Shown: positions 19,113 through 27,579, counted from the stretch's first letter. The stretch is DNA of 64,000 nucleotides from Streptomyces diastatochromogenes (GCA_026913215.1 JAPTYK010000002.1:186001-250000); one strand, 5' to 3'. The notes: generated by a model not told the origin, from the letters alone. Program-made: numbers and translations.

Positions 19113-20747
19113 TCACACCGAGGGCGCCCCCGTCTCCCCGAGCACCCCGTCGGCCAGCCGCAGCCAGCGGTTCACCCCGATCTCGGCGAGGAACCGCTCG
19201 TCGTGGCTGATCACCATGAAGGCGCCCTGGTAGGAGTCGAGCGCGCTCTCCAACTGGCCCGCGCTGACCAGGTCGAGGTTGTTGGTCGGTTCGTCGAGCA
19301 GCAGCAGGTGCGGTGCCGGTTCGGCGCACAGCACGCAGGCCAGCGTGGCGCGCAGCCGCTCGCCGCCGGAGAGCACCCCGACCGGCAGGTGTGCCCGGGG
19401 GCCCCGGAAGAGGAAGCGGGCGAGCAGGTTCATCCGCTCCGCCTCCGGCCGCTCGGGGGCGAACGCGGCGAAGTTCTCCGCCACCGTGAGGTCCAGGTCG
19501 AGCAGGTCCAGACGCTGCGACAGATACGCGATCCGGCCGTCGTTGCGCTTGATCTCCCCGCTGTCCGGGGCGAGGTCGCCGGTGATCAGACGCATCAGGG
19601 TGGTCTTCCCCGCGCCGTTGGGACCGGTCAGCGCGATGCGCTCCGGACCCCGGACGGCCAGGTCGACACCACCCGGGGCGAACACGTCCCCGGCGCCCAG
19701 ACGCACCTGCATCCCTTCTCCGAGGAACAGGTTGCGGCCGGAGGGCACACGGGTGTCGGGCAGTTCCAGGGTGAGGCGCTGTTCCTCACGCAGCGCGCGA
19801 CCGGCCTCGTCCAGGCGCGCCTTGGCCTCGGTGACCCGGGAGGCGTGCATCTGCCCCGACCGGCCCGCGGACTCCTGCGCGCCCCGCTTCATGTTGCCGG
19901 CGAAGATACGGGGCAGACCGGCGCTCTTGAGGTTCTTGGCCGCGTTGCTCGCCCGGCGGTCGGCGCGCTCGCGGGCCTGCTGCAGCTCCCGCTTCTCCCG
20001 CTTGAGCTCCTGCTCGGCGTTGCGCACGTTCTTCTCGGCGACCTCCTGCTCGGCGCGGACGGCCTCCTCGTACTCGGTGAAGTTACCTCCGTACAGGCGC
20101 AGTTCGTCGCTGCCGAGTTCGGCGATGCGTTCCATGCGGTCGAGCAGCGCGCGGTCGTGGCTGACCAGGAGCAGGCAGCCGTTGAAGTCCGAAAGGACGT
20201 CGTAGAGCTTGCGCCGGGCCTCCAGGTCGAGGTTGTTGGTGGGCTCGTCGAGCAGCAGCACGTCGGGACGCCTGAGGAGCTGGGCGGCGAGGCCAAGAGA
20301 GACCACCTGGCCGCCGCTGAGCGTGCTCAGGCTGCGGTCCAGGGCGAGGCCGGTCAGGCCGAGGCGGTCGAGCTGGGCGCGGGTGCGCTCCTCGATGTCC
20401 CAGTCGTCGCCGATGGTGGTGAAGTGCTCCTCGGCGACGTCGCCGGACTCGACGGCGTCCAGGGCGCGGATCACGTCGGCGATGCCGAGCACCTCTGCGA
20501 CCGTGAGGTTCGCCGTCAGGGGCAGGCTCTGCGGCAGGTAGCCGAGCGTGCCGCCGACGGACACCGAGCCCGCGGACGGCTTGAGTTCGCCGGCGATCAG
20601 CTTGAGCAGGGTGGACTTGCCGGAACCGTTCGGCGCGACCAGACCCGTACGGCCGGGGGGCATGCTGAAGGACAGGCCGTCGAAGACGGGAGTGTCGTCG
20701 GGCCAGGCGAAAGAGAGGTTCGAGCACACGAGAGCGGCGTCGGACAT
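19113..20747 (-). CDS. ABC-F family ATPase, upstream member of a tandem pair
   Basis: A 544-residue ribosome-associated ATPase candidate. Domain 1 has APNGSGKST, LSGGQVVSLGLA and LLLDEPTNNLD. A long basic coiled linker follows (about 235-290, AEQELKREKRELQQARERAD). Domain 2 has GPNGAGKTT, LSGGERLRATLA and LLLDEPTNNLD. ATG at 20747 has a GAGG site; longer in-frame extensions lack the motif start. Upstream lies a candidate leader ORF with a hairpin, the kind of arrangement that makes ABC-F resistance genes inducible by ribosome-targeting drugs. The two ABC-F proteins are not close copies, so this is not a recent duplication. Confidence 0.93.
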   Translation of the reverse strand: MSDAALVCSNLSFAWPDDTPVFDGLSFSMPPGRTGLVAPNGSGKSTLLKLIAGELKPSAGSVSVGGTLGYLPQSLPLTANLTVAEVLGIADVIRALDAVESGDVAEEHFTTIGDDWDIEERTRAQLDRLGLTGLALDRSLSTLSGGQVVSLGLAAQLLRRPDVLLLDEPTNNLDLEARRKLYDVLSDFNGCLLLVSHDRALLDRMERIAELGSDELRLYGGNFTEYEEAVRAEQEVAEKNVRNAEQELKREKRELQQARERADRRASNAAKNLKSAGLPRIFAGNMKRGAQESAGRSGQMHASRVTEAKARLDEAGRALREEQRLTLELPDTRVPSGRNLFLGEGMQVRLGAGDVFAPGGVDLAVRGPERIALTGPNGAGKTTLMRLITGDLAPDSGEIKRNDGRIAYLSQRLDLLDLDLTVAENFAAFAPERPEAERMNLLARFLFRGPRAHLPVGVLSGGERLRATLACVLCAEPAPHLLLLDEPTNNLDLVSAGQLESALDSYQGAFMVISHDERFLAEIGVNRWLRLADGVLGETGAPSV

Positions 20748-20769
20748 GAGAAGACCTCGGAGGTACTGA

Positions 20770-20792
20770 GGGCAGAGCTTAGACCTCTGCCC
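20770..20792 (-). promoter_or_regulatory. Hairpin in the ABC-F 5' leader, candidate attenuator
   Basis: Perfect 8-bp stem GGGCAGAG/CTCTGCCC with a 7-base loop, 23 bases upstream of the ABC-F start. The 5' arm on the mRNA overlaps the last codons of a short ORF and the loop contains its TAA stop. There is no U tract, so a translational or Rho-like mechanism is likelier than an intrinsic terminator. Confidence 0.5.
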
Positions 20793-20871
20793 TGGGCAGA
20801 CGGGGATGAAAGGGGTACGACGAAACGGACCACCTCGGCAGCGCACCTGAGCGCCGGCCGGTGGCCGTCAT
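20779..20871 (-). CDS. Candidate 30-residue leader peptide of the ABC-F operon
   Basis: ATG at 20871-20869 with GGGTGAG eight bases upstream and a TAA stop at 20781-20779, inside the hairpin loop. The peptide is Arg/Pro/Ser-rich, begins MTATGRRSG and ends RLPRAEV. A ribosome finishing or stalling on it would cover the 5' arm of the hairpin. This is the arrangement expected for ribosome-mediated control, but conservation in relatives has not been tested and chance cannot be excluded in GC-rich DNA. Confidence 0.4.
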   Translation of the reverse strand: MTATGRRSGALPRWSVSSYPFHPRLPRAEV

Positions 20872-21075
20872 ATCCGGATCTCACCCGGAGATGTCGTCTT
20901 CACCCACCACGTCTGTGTCTCCTCACTGGACAACCAATGTCGTCCACGAGCCTAGCAGCCCGTCCGCGAAGATGCCCGCCCATTACGTGTGAACGGCCGC
21001 GCCGGGACGGCCCGTCCCGTCGAATGACCTAACACGTATCTCACCCGAAGGCCCGGACGGTGTGCACGCGGACCG

Positions 21076-21525
21076 TCAACTGGCTCTTCTCCGAGGCCCG
21101 GTGAGCCTCCAGAGTGAGAGCCGGCCGCCGACGCGGCAGCAGGACGCCCACCTCCCCGGCGGACCGTGCGCTCGTTGCTCCGGGCCGCGCGTCCTGCTAC
21201 CGCGTCGGCGGAGAACCCGCACCCCGCCGCCCCCACACCCCTCGACTGCCGCACGCACCGTACCGGTCAAGGCCCCCGCCGCCCGCATCACTCTGTGCGT
21301 CCCCTCCGCCGCGAGGCCGGCCACACGATCCCGCAGAGCACTCTTGCCCACCCCGGTGTCACCGCACAGAACCAGAGACCTCCCCTCCCCGGCCGACACG
21401 AACTCGGCCAACGCCTCCTGCTCGCGCTCACGGACGACCAGAGTTCCGGCGATCGACTTCCACGTCCCCCACTTCCTCCCATGGCTCTCCAGCGCGGCAC
21501 GGGGCGCTGTCATGCCCGGACACAT
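21076..21525 (-). pseudogene. N-terminal remnant of a LuxR-family regulator with AAA ATPase domain
   Basis: About 70 residues match the start of large LAL-type regulators: LVVREREQEALAEF, then a Walker A loop GDTGVGKSAL and RVAGLAAEG. After VMRAAGAL the reading frame runs into unrelated Arg/Gly-rich sequence and stops, whereas full proteins have about 900 residues with a C-terminal helix-turn-helix. It is therefore a broken gene fragment on the strand and side of the ABC-F pair. Confidence 0.65.
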
Positions 21526-21558
21526 ATGTCGCGCCGGACACGCTGGATACGGTGGCCC

Positions 21559-21690
21559 GAGTACGAGTACGAGTACGAGTACGAGCCCGACGCGCTGGCC
21601 GCCGCCGGGTCGCCGCCGGGTCGGCGGCGGGCGGCGGCGGGCGCGGGTGGCGGGCGGCGGCGGGCGCGGGTGGCGGGCGGCGGGCGCGGG
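21559..21690. repeat. GAGTAC hexamer array followed by GC-only low-complexity DNA
   Basis: About 4.5 copies of GAGTAC at 21559-21585, then a 90-bp run built of GGCGGCGGGC/GCGGGTGGC blocks up to the stop of the hydrolase gene at 21692. It lies between the regulator remnant and that gene. Confidence 0.75.
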
Positions 21691-21691
21691 C

Positions 21692-22777
21692 TCAGAGGTG
21701 GTCGGCTTCGACCACCGCCTGGGCGAAGGCGGTGGGAGCCTCCTGCGGCAGGTTGTGGCCGACGTTCGCGAGGGTGTGGTGGGCGTACGGGCCGGTGAAG
21801 TGGTCGCGGTAGGACGAGCCGTCGCCCGGGGCGGTGAAGGGGTCGAGGGCGGCGTCGAGGGTGACGGTGGGGACCTGGATGGGAGGCTGGCCGGCGAGCT
21901 TCCTCTCGTAGCGGTCGTAGCGGGCCTCCCCGTCGATCAGCCCGATCCGCCAGCGGTAGTTGAACAGGACGATGGCGGCGTAGTCGGGGTTCTTGAAGGC
22001 CTCGGCGGTGCGCGCGTAGGTGGCGTCGTCGAACTGCCAGTTGGGGGAGACGAGCGTCCACACGAACCGGCACAGCGCGATGCGCTGCTCCTCGTTCTCC
22101 ATCGTCTTCTTGCCGCGGTCGGTGGCGAAGTACCACTGGTACCACCAGTTGTGCTCGACGGCCGGGGCGGCGGGCTCCAGCTGCATCTTGCGGTCGGTGA
22201 TGACGTATCCGCTGGTGGAGACCAGTGCCTTGACCCGTTCGGGCCACAGCGCGGCGATGATGTCGGCGGTGCGCGAGCCCCAGTCGAAACCGGCCAGGAC
22301 GGCCTGGTCGATCTTGAGGGCGTCCATCAGGGCGATGATGTCGAGCGCGATGGCGGACTGTTCGGCCGTACGGGGGGTGTGGGGGGAGAGGAAGCGGGTG
22401 CTGCCGTGGCCGCGCAGATAGGGAACGAGGACGCGGTAGCCAAGGTCGGCGAGGAGCGGGGCGACGTCTACGTAGCTGTGGATGTCGTACGGCCAGCCGT
22501 GCAGGCAGAGGACCACCGGGCCGTGCCGGGGACCGAGCTCGGCATAGCCGATGTCGAGGACACCCGCCTTGACCTGCTTGACCGTACGGAAACCGGTGTG
22601 CGTACCGGGAGTGATGCCAGGCACCGAGGGAACGGCCGCGACGCCCGGACGGTCTGCGGCGGTCGCGGCGGTCACGGCGGTCGTGGCGGACGCGCCGGCC
22701 TGCAGGCCGGTCAGCGAGACCGCCGCCGCACCGGTACCCAGGCTGACGGCCTTGCCGAACGTACGCCTGTTGATCAT
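21692..22777 (-). CDS. Tat-exported alpha/beta hydrolase, epoxide hydrolase-like
   Basis: A 361-residue hydrolase. The N-terminus carries a twin-arginine signal (NRRTFGKAVSLG). The fold shows the oxyanion motif HGWP (about 96) and the nucleophile elbow AGFDWGSR with Asp (about 165), as in epoxide hydrolases and haloalkane dehalogenases. A cap with NWWYQWYF follows, and the catalytic His is in NVGHNLPQEAP near the end. ATG at 22777 has a GGAGGG ribosome site. It likely opens an epoxide or cleaves a similar bond outside the cell; the substrate is unknown. It is monocistronic. Confidence 0.85.
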   Translation of the reverse strand: MINRRTFGKAVSLGTGAAAVSLTGLQAGASATTAVTAATAADRPGVAAVPSVPGITPGTHTGFRTVKQVKAGVLDIGYAELGPRHGPVVLCLHGWPYDIHSYVDVAPLLADLGYRVLVPYLRGHGSTRFLSPHTPRTAEQSAIALDIIALMDALKIDQAVLAGFDWGSRTADIIAALWPERVKALVSTSGYVITDRKMQLEPAAPAVEHNWWYQWYFATDRGKKTMENEEQRIALCRFVWTLVSPNWQFDDATYARTAEAFKNPDYAAIVLFNYRWRIGLIDGEARYDRYERKLAGQPPIQVPTVTLDAALDPFTAPGDGSSYRDHFTGPYAHHTLANVGHNLPQEAPTAFAQAVVEADHL

Positions 22778-23173
22778 GTGAAACCCTCCGTCGCGCGTTT
22801 TCAGTGACCGGTTCACACCGGACGGACGTCCCCCACTCTGGCGCGTGGCCCACGTGGGGACATCAGTCAGATGACGGTCCGGCTCTGGGTCGTCGAGGGC
22901 GCTCGACCGTGCTCGCGGCCAGGTCGTGCCGGACGTCGAAGGTGATGCGCCGTGCTGTCCGTTCTCCGGGCCGACGAGGAACTGCTCCATGTTTCCGGCG
23001 TTGACGAGGACGGTCCGCGACGAGCGGAAGGCACGTCCGGGACATGGGAGGCCGGGCACACCAGCCACACATGAGCCGACCGCCATGAACCTATGCATAC
23101 ACACCGGTCGGCATGGACACGTATGTTGGGGCTTGGACACAGAGGGAAGAGCAGAAGGAAGAAGGGAACGATC
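22778..23173. other. Divergent spacer, hydrolase to prenyltransferase
   Basis: About 400 bp between the divergent hydrolase and prenyltransferase genes. Short open frames exist on both strands but none has family motifs. I see no operator I can defend. Confidence 0.4.
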
Positions 23174-24118
23174 GTGCAGCCCCACCAGTTCTCCGCATCA
23201 CGGTTCCTGGAAGACGTCCGCACCACGGCGGAGGTGATCGGCGCCCCCTATTCGGAAGCCGCCACCCGGGCCGTGCTGGAGGCGTACGCACCGGCGTTCG
23301 CCGAGGGCGCCGTCCTGTGGAGGGCCACCGATCGAAGGGGCGACGGGCTCAACTACCGCTTCTACGCACGCCGGCCCATGGACACGGTGACCGTGGCCAG
23401 GCGGGCGGGATTCATCGCGGCCGACGATCCGCTCGGCGACCTGGTGCAGGCGTGGAACACGCTGTACGACGGCACACCGGAGCAGTCCTGTGATTTCGAC
23501 GCCGCACGCGGACTCACCAAGACCTGGCTCTACCTGGGCGGCACGCGGCCCCTGGACGACGTGCTCGGCGTCGCCGCCGTACCGGATCCCGTCAGGGAGC
23601 ACGGCCCGCGCTTCCACCGGCTGGGACTGGACTACGTACGCCACGTCTGCGTGGACTACGGCCACCGGACGGTCAACCTCTACTTCCGTGCCCGAGGGCC
23701 CCTCACCGAGACACAGTGCCGCGACTTCACCGAGCTCGCCGGCGCCGCGGCTCCGGACGAACGCCTCTACGGGGAGATGACCCGGTTCCTCTCCCAGGGC
23801 GCGTACACGTTCTCCGCGACCCTCTCTCCCGTGGACGGCTCGATCGAACGGGTCGCCTTCTACGCCCTGAAACTCCCCGACGGAAGCCGCCCGACGGTCG
23901 GCGCCCGCCTCACCACGTTCTTCGAGACCGCCCCCTCGTACGACCCCGAGGAGATGAACGCCGTCGCCTGGTCCTTCGGGGCCGGCGGCGGAACGTACCT
24001 CAAGGCCGAGCGGAGCCACTGCGGCGACCTGGTCTCCCTCATCAAGGGCTGGAACACCTTCTTCAGCCAGTCCGACACCACCGACCCGGTGCTCTCCGCG
24101 CGAGGCGAGAAGCGATGA
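23174..24118 (+). CDS. Aromatic prenyltransferase of the ABBA (CloQ/NphB) type
   Basis: A 314-residue soluble enzyme that would transfer a prenyl group from an isoprenoid diphosphate to an aromatic acceptor. Family features include the start FLEDVRTTAEVIGAPYS, the GLNYRFYARRP strand (about 55-65), the Lys/Trp strand LTKTWLYLGG (about 117), LDYVRHVCVDY (about 155-165), TVNLYFRARGPLTE and the terminal GTYLKAERSH. GTG at 23174 has a strong purine-rich site. Its stop overlaps the start of a methyltransferase (ATGA at 24115), so the two are coupled and probably act on the same small molecule. Substrates cannot be predicted; no polyketide or terpene synthase is in the window. Confidence 0.92.
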   Translation: MQPHQFSASRFLEDVRTTAEVIGAPYSEAATRAVLEAYAPAFAEGAVLWRATDRRGDGLNYRFYARRPMDTVTVARRAGFIAADDPLGDLVQAWNTLYDGTPEQSCDFDAARGLTKTWLYLGGTRPLDDVLGVAAVPDPVREHGPRFHRLGLDYVRHVCVDYGHRTVNLYFRARGPLTETQCRDFTELAGAAAPDERLYGEMTRFLSQGAYTFSATLSPVDGSIERVAFYALKLPDGSRPTVGARLTTFFETAPSYDPEEMNAVAWSFGAGGGTYLKAERSHCGDLVSLIKGWNTFFSQSDTTDPVLSARGEKR

Positions 24119-25033
24119 CCCGAGCAGCCGGACCGGACTCGGCCTACCTCCTCGGGCACTCCCCCACGGAGACCGACCGGCTCGTGCTCCAGGCCCGCCT
24201 GTACGACCCGATCACCGAACAAGCGCTGCGGACCGCCGGACTGCGGCCCGGCATGCGGGTCCTCGACGTCGGCTGCGGTGCCGGCGACGTCACGTTCCTG
24301 GCGGCCCGGATCGTCGGGCCCGAAGGCACGGTCCTTGGAGTCGACGCGGCACCGCGCGCCCTGGAGGTGGCACGTGCCCGCGCGGCCTCCAGGAGCCCGG
24401 GTCCGGAAGGGAGGCCGAGGTCTCCTTCCGGCGGATGACCCTGCCCGACATCGACATTGACATCGACCTGGGCATCGACCTGGGCATCGACCTGGGCATC
24501 GACCTGGGCATCGACCTGGGCGGACCGGTGGACGCCGTGATCGGCCGCCTGGTCCTGGGACACCTGCCCGACCCGGTCACGGCGCTGTGCCGGCTGTCCC
24601 GGCTGGTGCGGCCCGGCGGGCTCGTCGTCTTCCAGGACTTCGACAACTTCCCGCTACGAGTGGAACCCCGCACCCCGCTGACCGGCGCCGTCCTGGAGGC
24701 CATCGCCGCCGCACTCACGGTGGACGGCAGCAGCCTGGGGCGGGCGCGCGCCTGCACTCTCTGTTCCGGCAGGCGGGCCTGGCCGCGCCCGGCCTCTCGG
24801 CGACCACGCCCATGGGCGGCGCCGAGCACGATGTGGTTCTTCCCCTCGTCGCCCAGACCTACCGCGCGCTGTCCCGAGCGCCCCTGCCCGGAAACTCCCC
24901 GGCCGGTGATCTCGCGGCGGCCATCGGCGACGTGGACACGCTGCTCGACCGCATGCGCGCCGAGACCGTACGGGCGAACGCGGTGGTGATCATGCCGACA
25001 GCCGTGACGGCGTGGAGCCGGTCAGAACGGTGA
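24115..25033 (+). CDS. Class I SAM-dependent methyltransferase, coupled to the prenyltransferase, two apparent frameshifts
   Basis: A UbiE-like small-molecule methyltransferase of about 305 residues. Motif I is VLDVGCGAGDVTFLAA (about 46-61), motif II is GVDAAPRALEVARARAA, and the later motif is LSRLVRPGGLVVFQDF. The frame shifts near 24420 and near 24750, each equal to one lost base; the last part runs to the stop at 25033. A run of five perfect 12-bp units inserts repeated DLGI between motif II and the next strand. The start shares ATGA with the prenyltransferase stop, so prenylation and methylation of one product is a fair inference. Confidence 0.8.
24462..24521. repeat. In-frame 12-bp tandem array, five perfect copies
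   Basis: ATCGACCTGGGC repeated five times without mismatch inside the methyltransferase gene, preceded by two shorter ATCGAC/ATTGAC pieces. It adds about twenty residues of the pattern (IDLG)n. Perfect identity indicates recent slippage. Confidence 0.95.
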
Positions 25034-25104
25034 CGGCGAGGGACGGAGGGCGGTGAGAGCCAGGTTCTCAGGGTGGCGGGGGAGCGGGCTTGCACTGTGC
25101 ATTG

Positions 25105-25123
25105 TCACCGGTCAGTATGGTTA
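25105..25123. promoter_or_regulatory. Candidate operator, TCACC-N9-GGTTA, upstream of the CGNR gene
   Basis: A dyad with a 9-base spacer that ends two bases before the GTG start of the CGNR regulator. The same arrangement recurs at 27010, 27448, 27525 and 33363. Its position would allow autoregulation by steric block. Confidence 0.5.
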
Positions 25124-25124
25124 C

Positions 25125-25673
25125 GTGAATCATGCCTTTCCCTGTGGGACGCTCTGTCTGGATTTCGTCGGCACGCTGCGGGCGCGGCGCAACGACATGC
25201 CGCTGGAGAAGCTGGCCACGCCCGGACTCCTGGACGACTGGTTCGTGGAGTCGGGGATGATGGACCTGGAGCCCGGCGCGAGCGAGGCCGAGGTGATGGT
25301 CGCCGTGCAGCTGCGCGAGGCCGTCTACGACCTGGTCACGGCACGGCTGGACGGCCGGCCCCTGCCGCCGGAGGCGGTGGCCGAAGTGAATCTGCACGCC
25401 TCCGGCCTGCCGGTGACCGTGCGACTGGGGCCTGACGGCGTCGTGCGGACGGGCCCGGTCGCCCAGGGACTGGCCTCACTGGCCCGTGAGACGGTGCAGC
25501 TCGTGGGCGGGGACGACGCCGCGCTCCTGCGGGAGTGCGCCCGTCCGGAGTGCACGCAGGTCTACCTCGACCGCTCACGCGGCCACCGCCGCGAGTGGTG
25601 CGCCATGCGCACCTGCGGCAACAGGGTCAAGGCCGCCAACTACCGGGCGCGCCAGCACGCCGACCAGGCCTGA
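25125..25673 (+). CDS. CGNR zinc-finger transcriptional regulator
   Basis: A 182-residue regulator with an N-terminal ABATE domain (CLDFVGTLRAR ... LREAVYDLV) and a C-terminal CGNR zinc finger. Zinc ligands are visible as CARPEC, then CAMRTC followed directly by GNRVKAANYRAR (about 150-178). GTG at 25125 was preferred because the ABATE domain begins there and an operator-like dyad lies immediately upstream; a longer in-frame start at 25053 exists. It follows the methyltransferase by 92 bp. Proteins of this family usually regulate themselves and neighbours. Confidence 0.9.
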   Translation: MNHAFPCGTLCLDFVGTLRARRNDMPLEKLATPGLLDDWFVESGMMDLEPGASEAEVMVAVQLREAVYDLVTARLDGRPLPPEAVAEVNLHASGLPVTVRLGPDGVVRTGPVAQGLASLARETVQLVGGDDAALLRECARPECTQVYLDRSRGHRREWCAMRTCGNRVKAANYRARQHADQA

Positions 25674-25767
25674 CCACACCGGCCGGGCCCCCTGGGGACG
25701 GCGCCGACCACCCGACTCGCGTGGTCGGCAGAAGCGATTCGATACGTGACGAGGAAGGTGACGGACG

Positions 25768-26280
25768 ATGACCGGCAATGAGGAAAAGGCCGTACTGGCG
25801 GGCGGTTGCTTCTGGGGGATGCAGGAGCTCATACGCAGCCAGCCGGGCGTTCTGACGACGCGGGTGGGATACAGCGGCGGTGACCTGCCCCACCCGACCT
25901 ACCGCCACCACCAGGGGCACGCCGAATCCATCGAGATCGTCTTCGACCGGACGGCGACCGACTACCGGACCCTCCTCGAGTTCTTCTTCCAGATCCACGA
26001 CCCCACCACGAAGAACCGCCAGGGCAACGACATCGGCGACAGCTACCGCTCCGCCGTGTTCTACCTGAACGACGACCAGCGCCAGGTCGCCCTGAACACC
26101 ATCGCCGACGTCGAGGCCTCGGGCCTCTGGCCCGGCCCCGTGGTCACCGAGGTCACCCCGGCCGGCACCTTCTGGGAAGCCGAGCCCGAGCACCAGGACT
26201 ACCTCAGGCTCTACCCGGACGGCTACACCTGCCACTTCCCGCGCCCCGGCTGGCGCCTGCCCCGACGAGAAGAATCCTGA
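25768..26280 (+). CDS. msrA: Peptide methionine-(S)-S-oxide reductase
   Basis: Repairs oxidised methionine in proteins. The active-site motif GCFWG is at residues 13-17 with the catalytic Cys, followed by the conserved GYSGG, the Asp/Tyr region around GDSYRSAVFY and the typical YL..YPDGY. At 170 residues it is a short, standard MsrA. ATG at 25768 has a GAGGAAGG site. Its TGA stop forms the beginning of a 16-bp tandem array. It stands alone, without msrB. Confidence 0.96.
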   Translation: MTGNEEKAVLAGGCFWGMQELIRSQPGVLTTRVGYSGGDLPHPTYRHHQGHAESIEIVFDRTATDYRTLLEFFFQIHDPTTKNRQGNDIGDSYRSAVFYLNDDQRQVALNTIADVEASGLWPGPVVTEVTPAGTFWEAEPEHQDYLRLYPDGYTCHFPRPGWRLPRREES

Positions 26281-26375
26281 CCCGCTGAGCACGACACCCG
26301 CTGAGAGCGATACTCGCTCAGCGCGACACCCGCTGAGCGCCACACTCACTCAGCGCGACACCCGCTGAGCGCGAC
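26280..26375. repeat. 16-bp tandem array, six copies, starting at the msrA stop codon
   Basis: Units follow ACCCGCTGAGCGCGAC and are all 16 bp. Each contains a near-palindrome CGCTGAGCG or CGCTCAGCG. The first unit begins with the last base of the msrA stop codon, so the array forms the whole 3' flank. Confidence 0.85.
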
Positions 26376-27117
26376 AGCGAGGCGGTGAACGTCCTCGACG
26401 TGGAAGCCGGCCCGCTCGAAGAGCGGCACCGCCTCGTCGCTGGAGCGTAGGTACGCCCCGCACGCCCAGGCATACGTGGCGGTCGCGGGATGCCGGAGCA
26501 TGGGCTCACGCCCGTGCCTCGTCGCCGAGGCGCGGGCGTCTCATCCACTGGGTGAACGAAGGGCGGAGCCCGGCGGGTTCACGCGAGATCGCGGAGCCTT
26601 CGCCTCCTCGGCGCCTCTTGCGCCCCGCCTCTCAGAAGTCCGTCGCCGCCGGTCCGTACCCCCACATCGACACCGTCGCCGACCAGCCCCAGAGGCGCGT
26701 GACGTCGAGCCGTGCGCCAACGCCGGCGGCGGGGGAGGGGGAGGGCCCGCCGGGGGCCGTATGACGCATGCCGTCATCGCGGCCGGCGATCGACCGCTGA
26801 CCCCCGGCGTTGCCTTCCTCGATGTGCGTCGTGAGACCCATGTTCTCGCCCGTCTGTCCGGTCGGCCCACCCGTGGTGAGCGATGTCGATGTCAGCCGTG
26901 GCCGCGGGAAGCGGGTCCCGTGCCGGGGGAAGTGGCACGGGACCCGCCGTTCGCGGGGTGAAGGGGCCCACGTGATGAGTCGTCACCGAGAGCTCGCCAC
27001 CTTCATGCGTAACCGGTCTGACTGGTTACGCATGGATGGTAAGTATGAAGTCTGTAGCCAGTCAAGGCGGTTCTCTGGATCTGAGGCTGAAGCGGTGCGA
27101 TACCTATCGCCGCCCCC
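26376..27117. other. Gene-poor region with a possible decayed fragment
   Basis: About 740 bp without an intact gene. On the minus strand at about 26340-26490 a segment reading AYLRSSDEAVPLFERAG looks like the C-terminal end of a real protein, perhaps an acetyltransferase, but it is too short to assign. A perfect palindrome at 27004-27034 is listed separately. Confidence 0.4.
27004..27034. promoter_or_regulatory. Perfect palindromic operator, TAACC-N9-GGTTA core
   Basis: Eleven-base arms CATGCGTAACC and GGTTACGCATG with a 9-base spacer. It shares core and spacing with the sites near the CGNR genes. It lies just beyond the 3' end of the CGNR remnant and has no intact gene immediately downstream, so its own target may have been lost. 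Confidence 0.6.
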
Positions 27118-27423
27118 CTAAGCCACCCCGCGTCGACCCACACCTGACGCCCCCTCGATCCTTGTCCCCGAGTGCACCCGATTTCCCAGCTCAGAGCCAC
27201 GACGAGGCCTTCGCGAGGGGTCGAAGGGGCCGAAGGGGCCGGAATCTCTCATCGCGATGCGTGCCCCTGCCGGGTCGGCTTCCGTGCAGTGGGTGATGGG
27301 GTCCATGAGTCCGGACGCCAGGTACCAGGAGTCGAGTTGTGTCGGTGCCCTGAGCGCTTCGGTTCTGGGTGAGCGTCGCGCGCGGAGCATGGCGGCGAAG
27401 TTCAGTGCGGGGGGTCGCTGCAC
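27118..27423 (-). pseudogene. N-terminal remnant of a second CGNR-type regulator
   Basis: The first about 55 residues align with the start of the intact CGNR protein: ALNFAAMLRARRS, LDSWYLASGLMDP and THCTEADPAGARIAMRD. After that the frame continues into Arg/Gly-rich sequence and the zinc finger is absent. The GTG at 27423 is divergent from the molybdoenzyme gene, with operator-like dyads between them, so it was probably the local regulator of that operon. Confidence 0.6.
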
Positions 27424-27435
27424 ACATAGATGTGT

Positions 27436-27478
27436 CTAGATGTCATATAACCAACCTGGCGGGTTACTTGACGTCTAG
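27436..27478. promoter_or_regulatory. Long dyad operator between CGNR remnant and molybdoenzyme gene
   Basis: Two 17-base arms (27436-27452 and 27462-27478) match at 14 of 17 positions, with a 9-base spacer. The inner part is TAACC-N9-GGTTA and the outer part is CTAGA/TCTAG. It sits in the divergent promoter region. Confidence 0.6.
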
Positions 27479-27524
27479 CAGGAAGGTGCGCCATTGACAC
27501 ACATGTCGATGCATGACAAAGTCA

Positions 27525-27543
27525 TCACCGCTTAGTGCGGTTA
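27525..27543. promoter_or_regulatory. Second dyad, TCACC-N9-GGTTA, upstream of the molybdoenzyme gene
   Basis: Same half-sites and 9-base spacing as the neighbouring operator, 36 bases before the ATG at 27580. A TTGACA hexamer at 27494-27499 could be the -35 of this operon; the dyad would then overlap the start of the transcript. Confidence 0.5.
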
Positions 27544-27579
27544 CTAAAGACGGTCGCCCATCCCGAAGGAGCAGCGAAC

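Noticed and set aside
19056..21032. Plus-strand open frame of 658 codons over the ABC-F gene
   Set aside because: Shadow of the ABC-F coding strand; no motif.
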